The position numbers and the translations under genes are program-made. The notes under the pieces were generated by a model. The model was given only the letters and a program-made list of their open reading frames with translations, had not been told where the DNA came from and searched no databases. From NCBI GenBank assembly GCA_024734555.1, contig JANPWX010000008.1, forward strand, positions 5,960,509 through 6,024,508: a stretch of DNA of 64,000 nt, given 5' to 3'. Position 1 is the stretch's first letter; each line of letters starts with the position of its first letter. This stretch comes from Trochalopteron elliotii (Eukaryota; Chordata; Aves; Passeriformes; Leiothrichidae). Below, in pieces: positions 63,435 through 64,000 of this stretch.

Positions 63435-63500
63435 GACTGAAATACTGAAATATTTCTGTATTTCAATGACTGAAATACTGAAATATTTCTGTATTTAAAT
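63435..63500. repeat. 33-base tandem duplication, two copies
   Basis: Positions 63435-63467 and 63468-63500 are copies of one 33-base unit beginning GACTGAAATACTGAAATATT. They differ at one base near the end (C versus A). Such near-identity implies a recent duplication. Because the unit is 33 bases, an open frame through it shows an 11-residue peptide repeat (TEILKYFCISM) that should not be taken as a protein repeat. Confidence 0.93.
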
Positions 63501-63758
63501 GAGCATGATGTTGAATGATAACTTGTTAATAGCAGTAGGCACTATTTTCCTGCAGTGGGGTAAGCAACCCTGGGAAACCCAATGACCTTTCTTCTGTGAC
63601 CATAAAATATTCAGTGAGATTTTCTACTGAAGGATCCAAACACAGACATTTAATCCCCATGCAGACTGTGGGATCTAGAGGAGCTAGACAAGTCATAAGC
63701 TGATTGGGAGATGATGATTGTAGATTTCCACTGAAAACACCCTCTATATATCTATTTT

Positions 63759-63789
<31 letters not shown>

Positions 63790-63790
63790 A
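63759..63790. repeat. (TA)n(TG)n compound microsatellite
   Basis: About five TA units run into about eleven TG units, a standard compound dinucleotide repeat likely to vary in length between individuals. Confidence 0.9.
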
Positions 63791-64000
63791 ATATTTATCA
63801 CCATCAGCCTTCAGAGCTGTGGGAGTCGATTTACAGCAGGCACAAATGTGAAAACATCCATGAAGCTGCTAAAGGCTCCCAAATTCATCAGAAGGATGCA
63901 GACATCTATAGGCAAGAGTCAGAAAGTGTTATGTTAGCAAAGAGTCAAGGGTCAGCTGCTGCCTGATGACAGCAGGTGCTGCTCACCAGGAAAAACAGCT

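Larger units (their letters stand above)
54166..64000 (+). other. GRID2: GRID2 intron, 5' portion (downstream of last exon seen)
   Basis: At least 9,835 bases of phase-0 intron follow the donor GTGAGG. I looked for the next exon (starting LGCWNPVTGLNGSL in the family) and did not find it, so the intron runs past the right edge. It contains a 209-codon open frame at 61141-61767, two CR1 fragments at 62318-63000, a long G/T tract, a 33-base tandem duplication and a TA/TG microsatellite. The stretch 54300-61100 has no repeat or gene that I can name beyond small simple repeats. Confidence 0.9.

Noticed and set aside
63259..63498. Glycine/phenylalanine/valine-rich ORFs with an 11-residue repeat
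   Set aside because: Produced by the G/T low-complexity tract and by a 33-base tandem duplication, not by coding selection.

Overview
The window is vertebrate nuclear DNA and almost certainly from a bird. The evidence is a split gene with GT-AG introns in AT-rich sequence, CR1 LINE fragments carrying the avian CR1 3'-end octamer (ATTCTATG type), many G/T-rich simple tracts and very few interspersed repeats. I see no bacterial, viral, rRNA, tRNA or CRISPR feature.

The only gene I can support is the middle of GRID2 (ionotropic glutamate receptor delta-2, GluD2) on the + strand. Four consecutive exons are present: 33510-33563 (18 codons), 41327-41500 (58), 46385-46546 (54) and 54046-54165 (40). 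All have AG acceptors and GT donors, all are phase 0 at both ends, and they join without a frameshift or stop into 170 residues. By my count from memory of the human protein these are about residues 246-415. This is the second half of the extracellular amino-terminal domain (ATD), the part of GluD2 that binds cerebellin and through it presynaptic neurexin. Exons for the signal peptide and first ATD half must lie upstream of the window. Exons for the ligand-binding domain, membrane segments and C-tail must lie downstream.

Layout: 1-33509 is the end of a large intron. 33564-41326, 41501-46384 and 46547-54045 are complete introns of 7.8, 4.9 and 7.5 kb. 54166-64000 is the start of another intron. 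The introns hold a minus-strand CR1 fragment that keeps the end of the reverse-transcriptase ORF (62318-62835), a second short CR1 3' end (62939-63000), an older plus-strand CR1/L3-like remnant (about 36982-37230), a possible CR1 tail at the left edge, a decayed palindromic MITE-like element (23105-23245), short tandem duplications, microsatellites, and a set of G/T-rich tracts mostly with the G/T strand on the sense strand of GRID2.

I found no convincing new biological system. The points most worth a second look are the four in-frame skippable exons, three of which have weak donors; an unusually long open frame at 61141-61767; the strand bias of the G/T tracts; and an unidentified code-like stretch just after the second exon.
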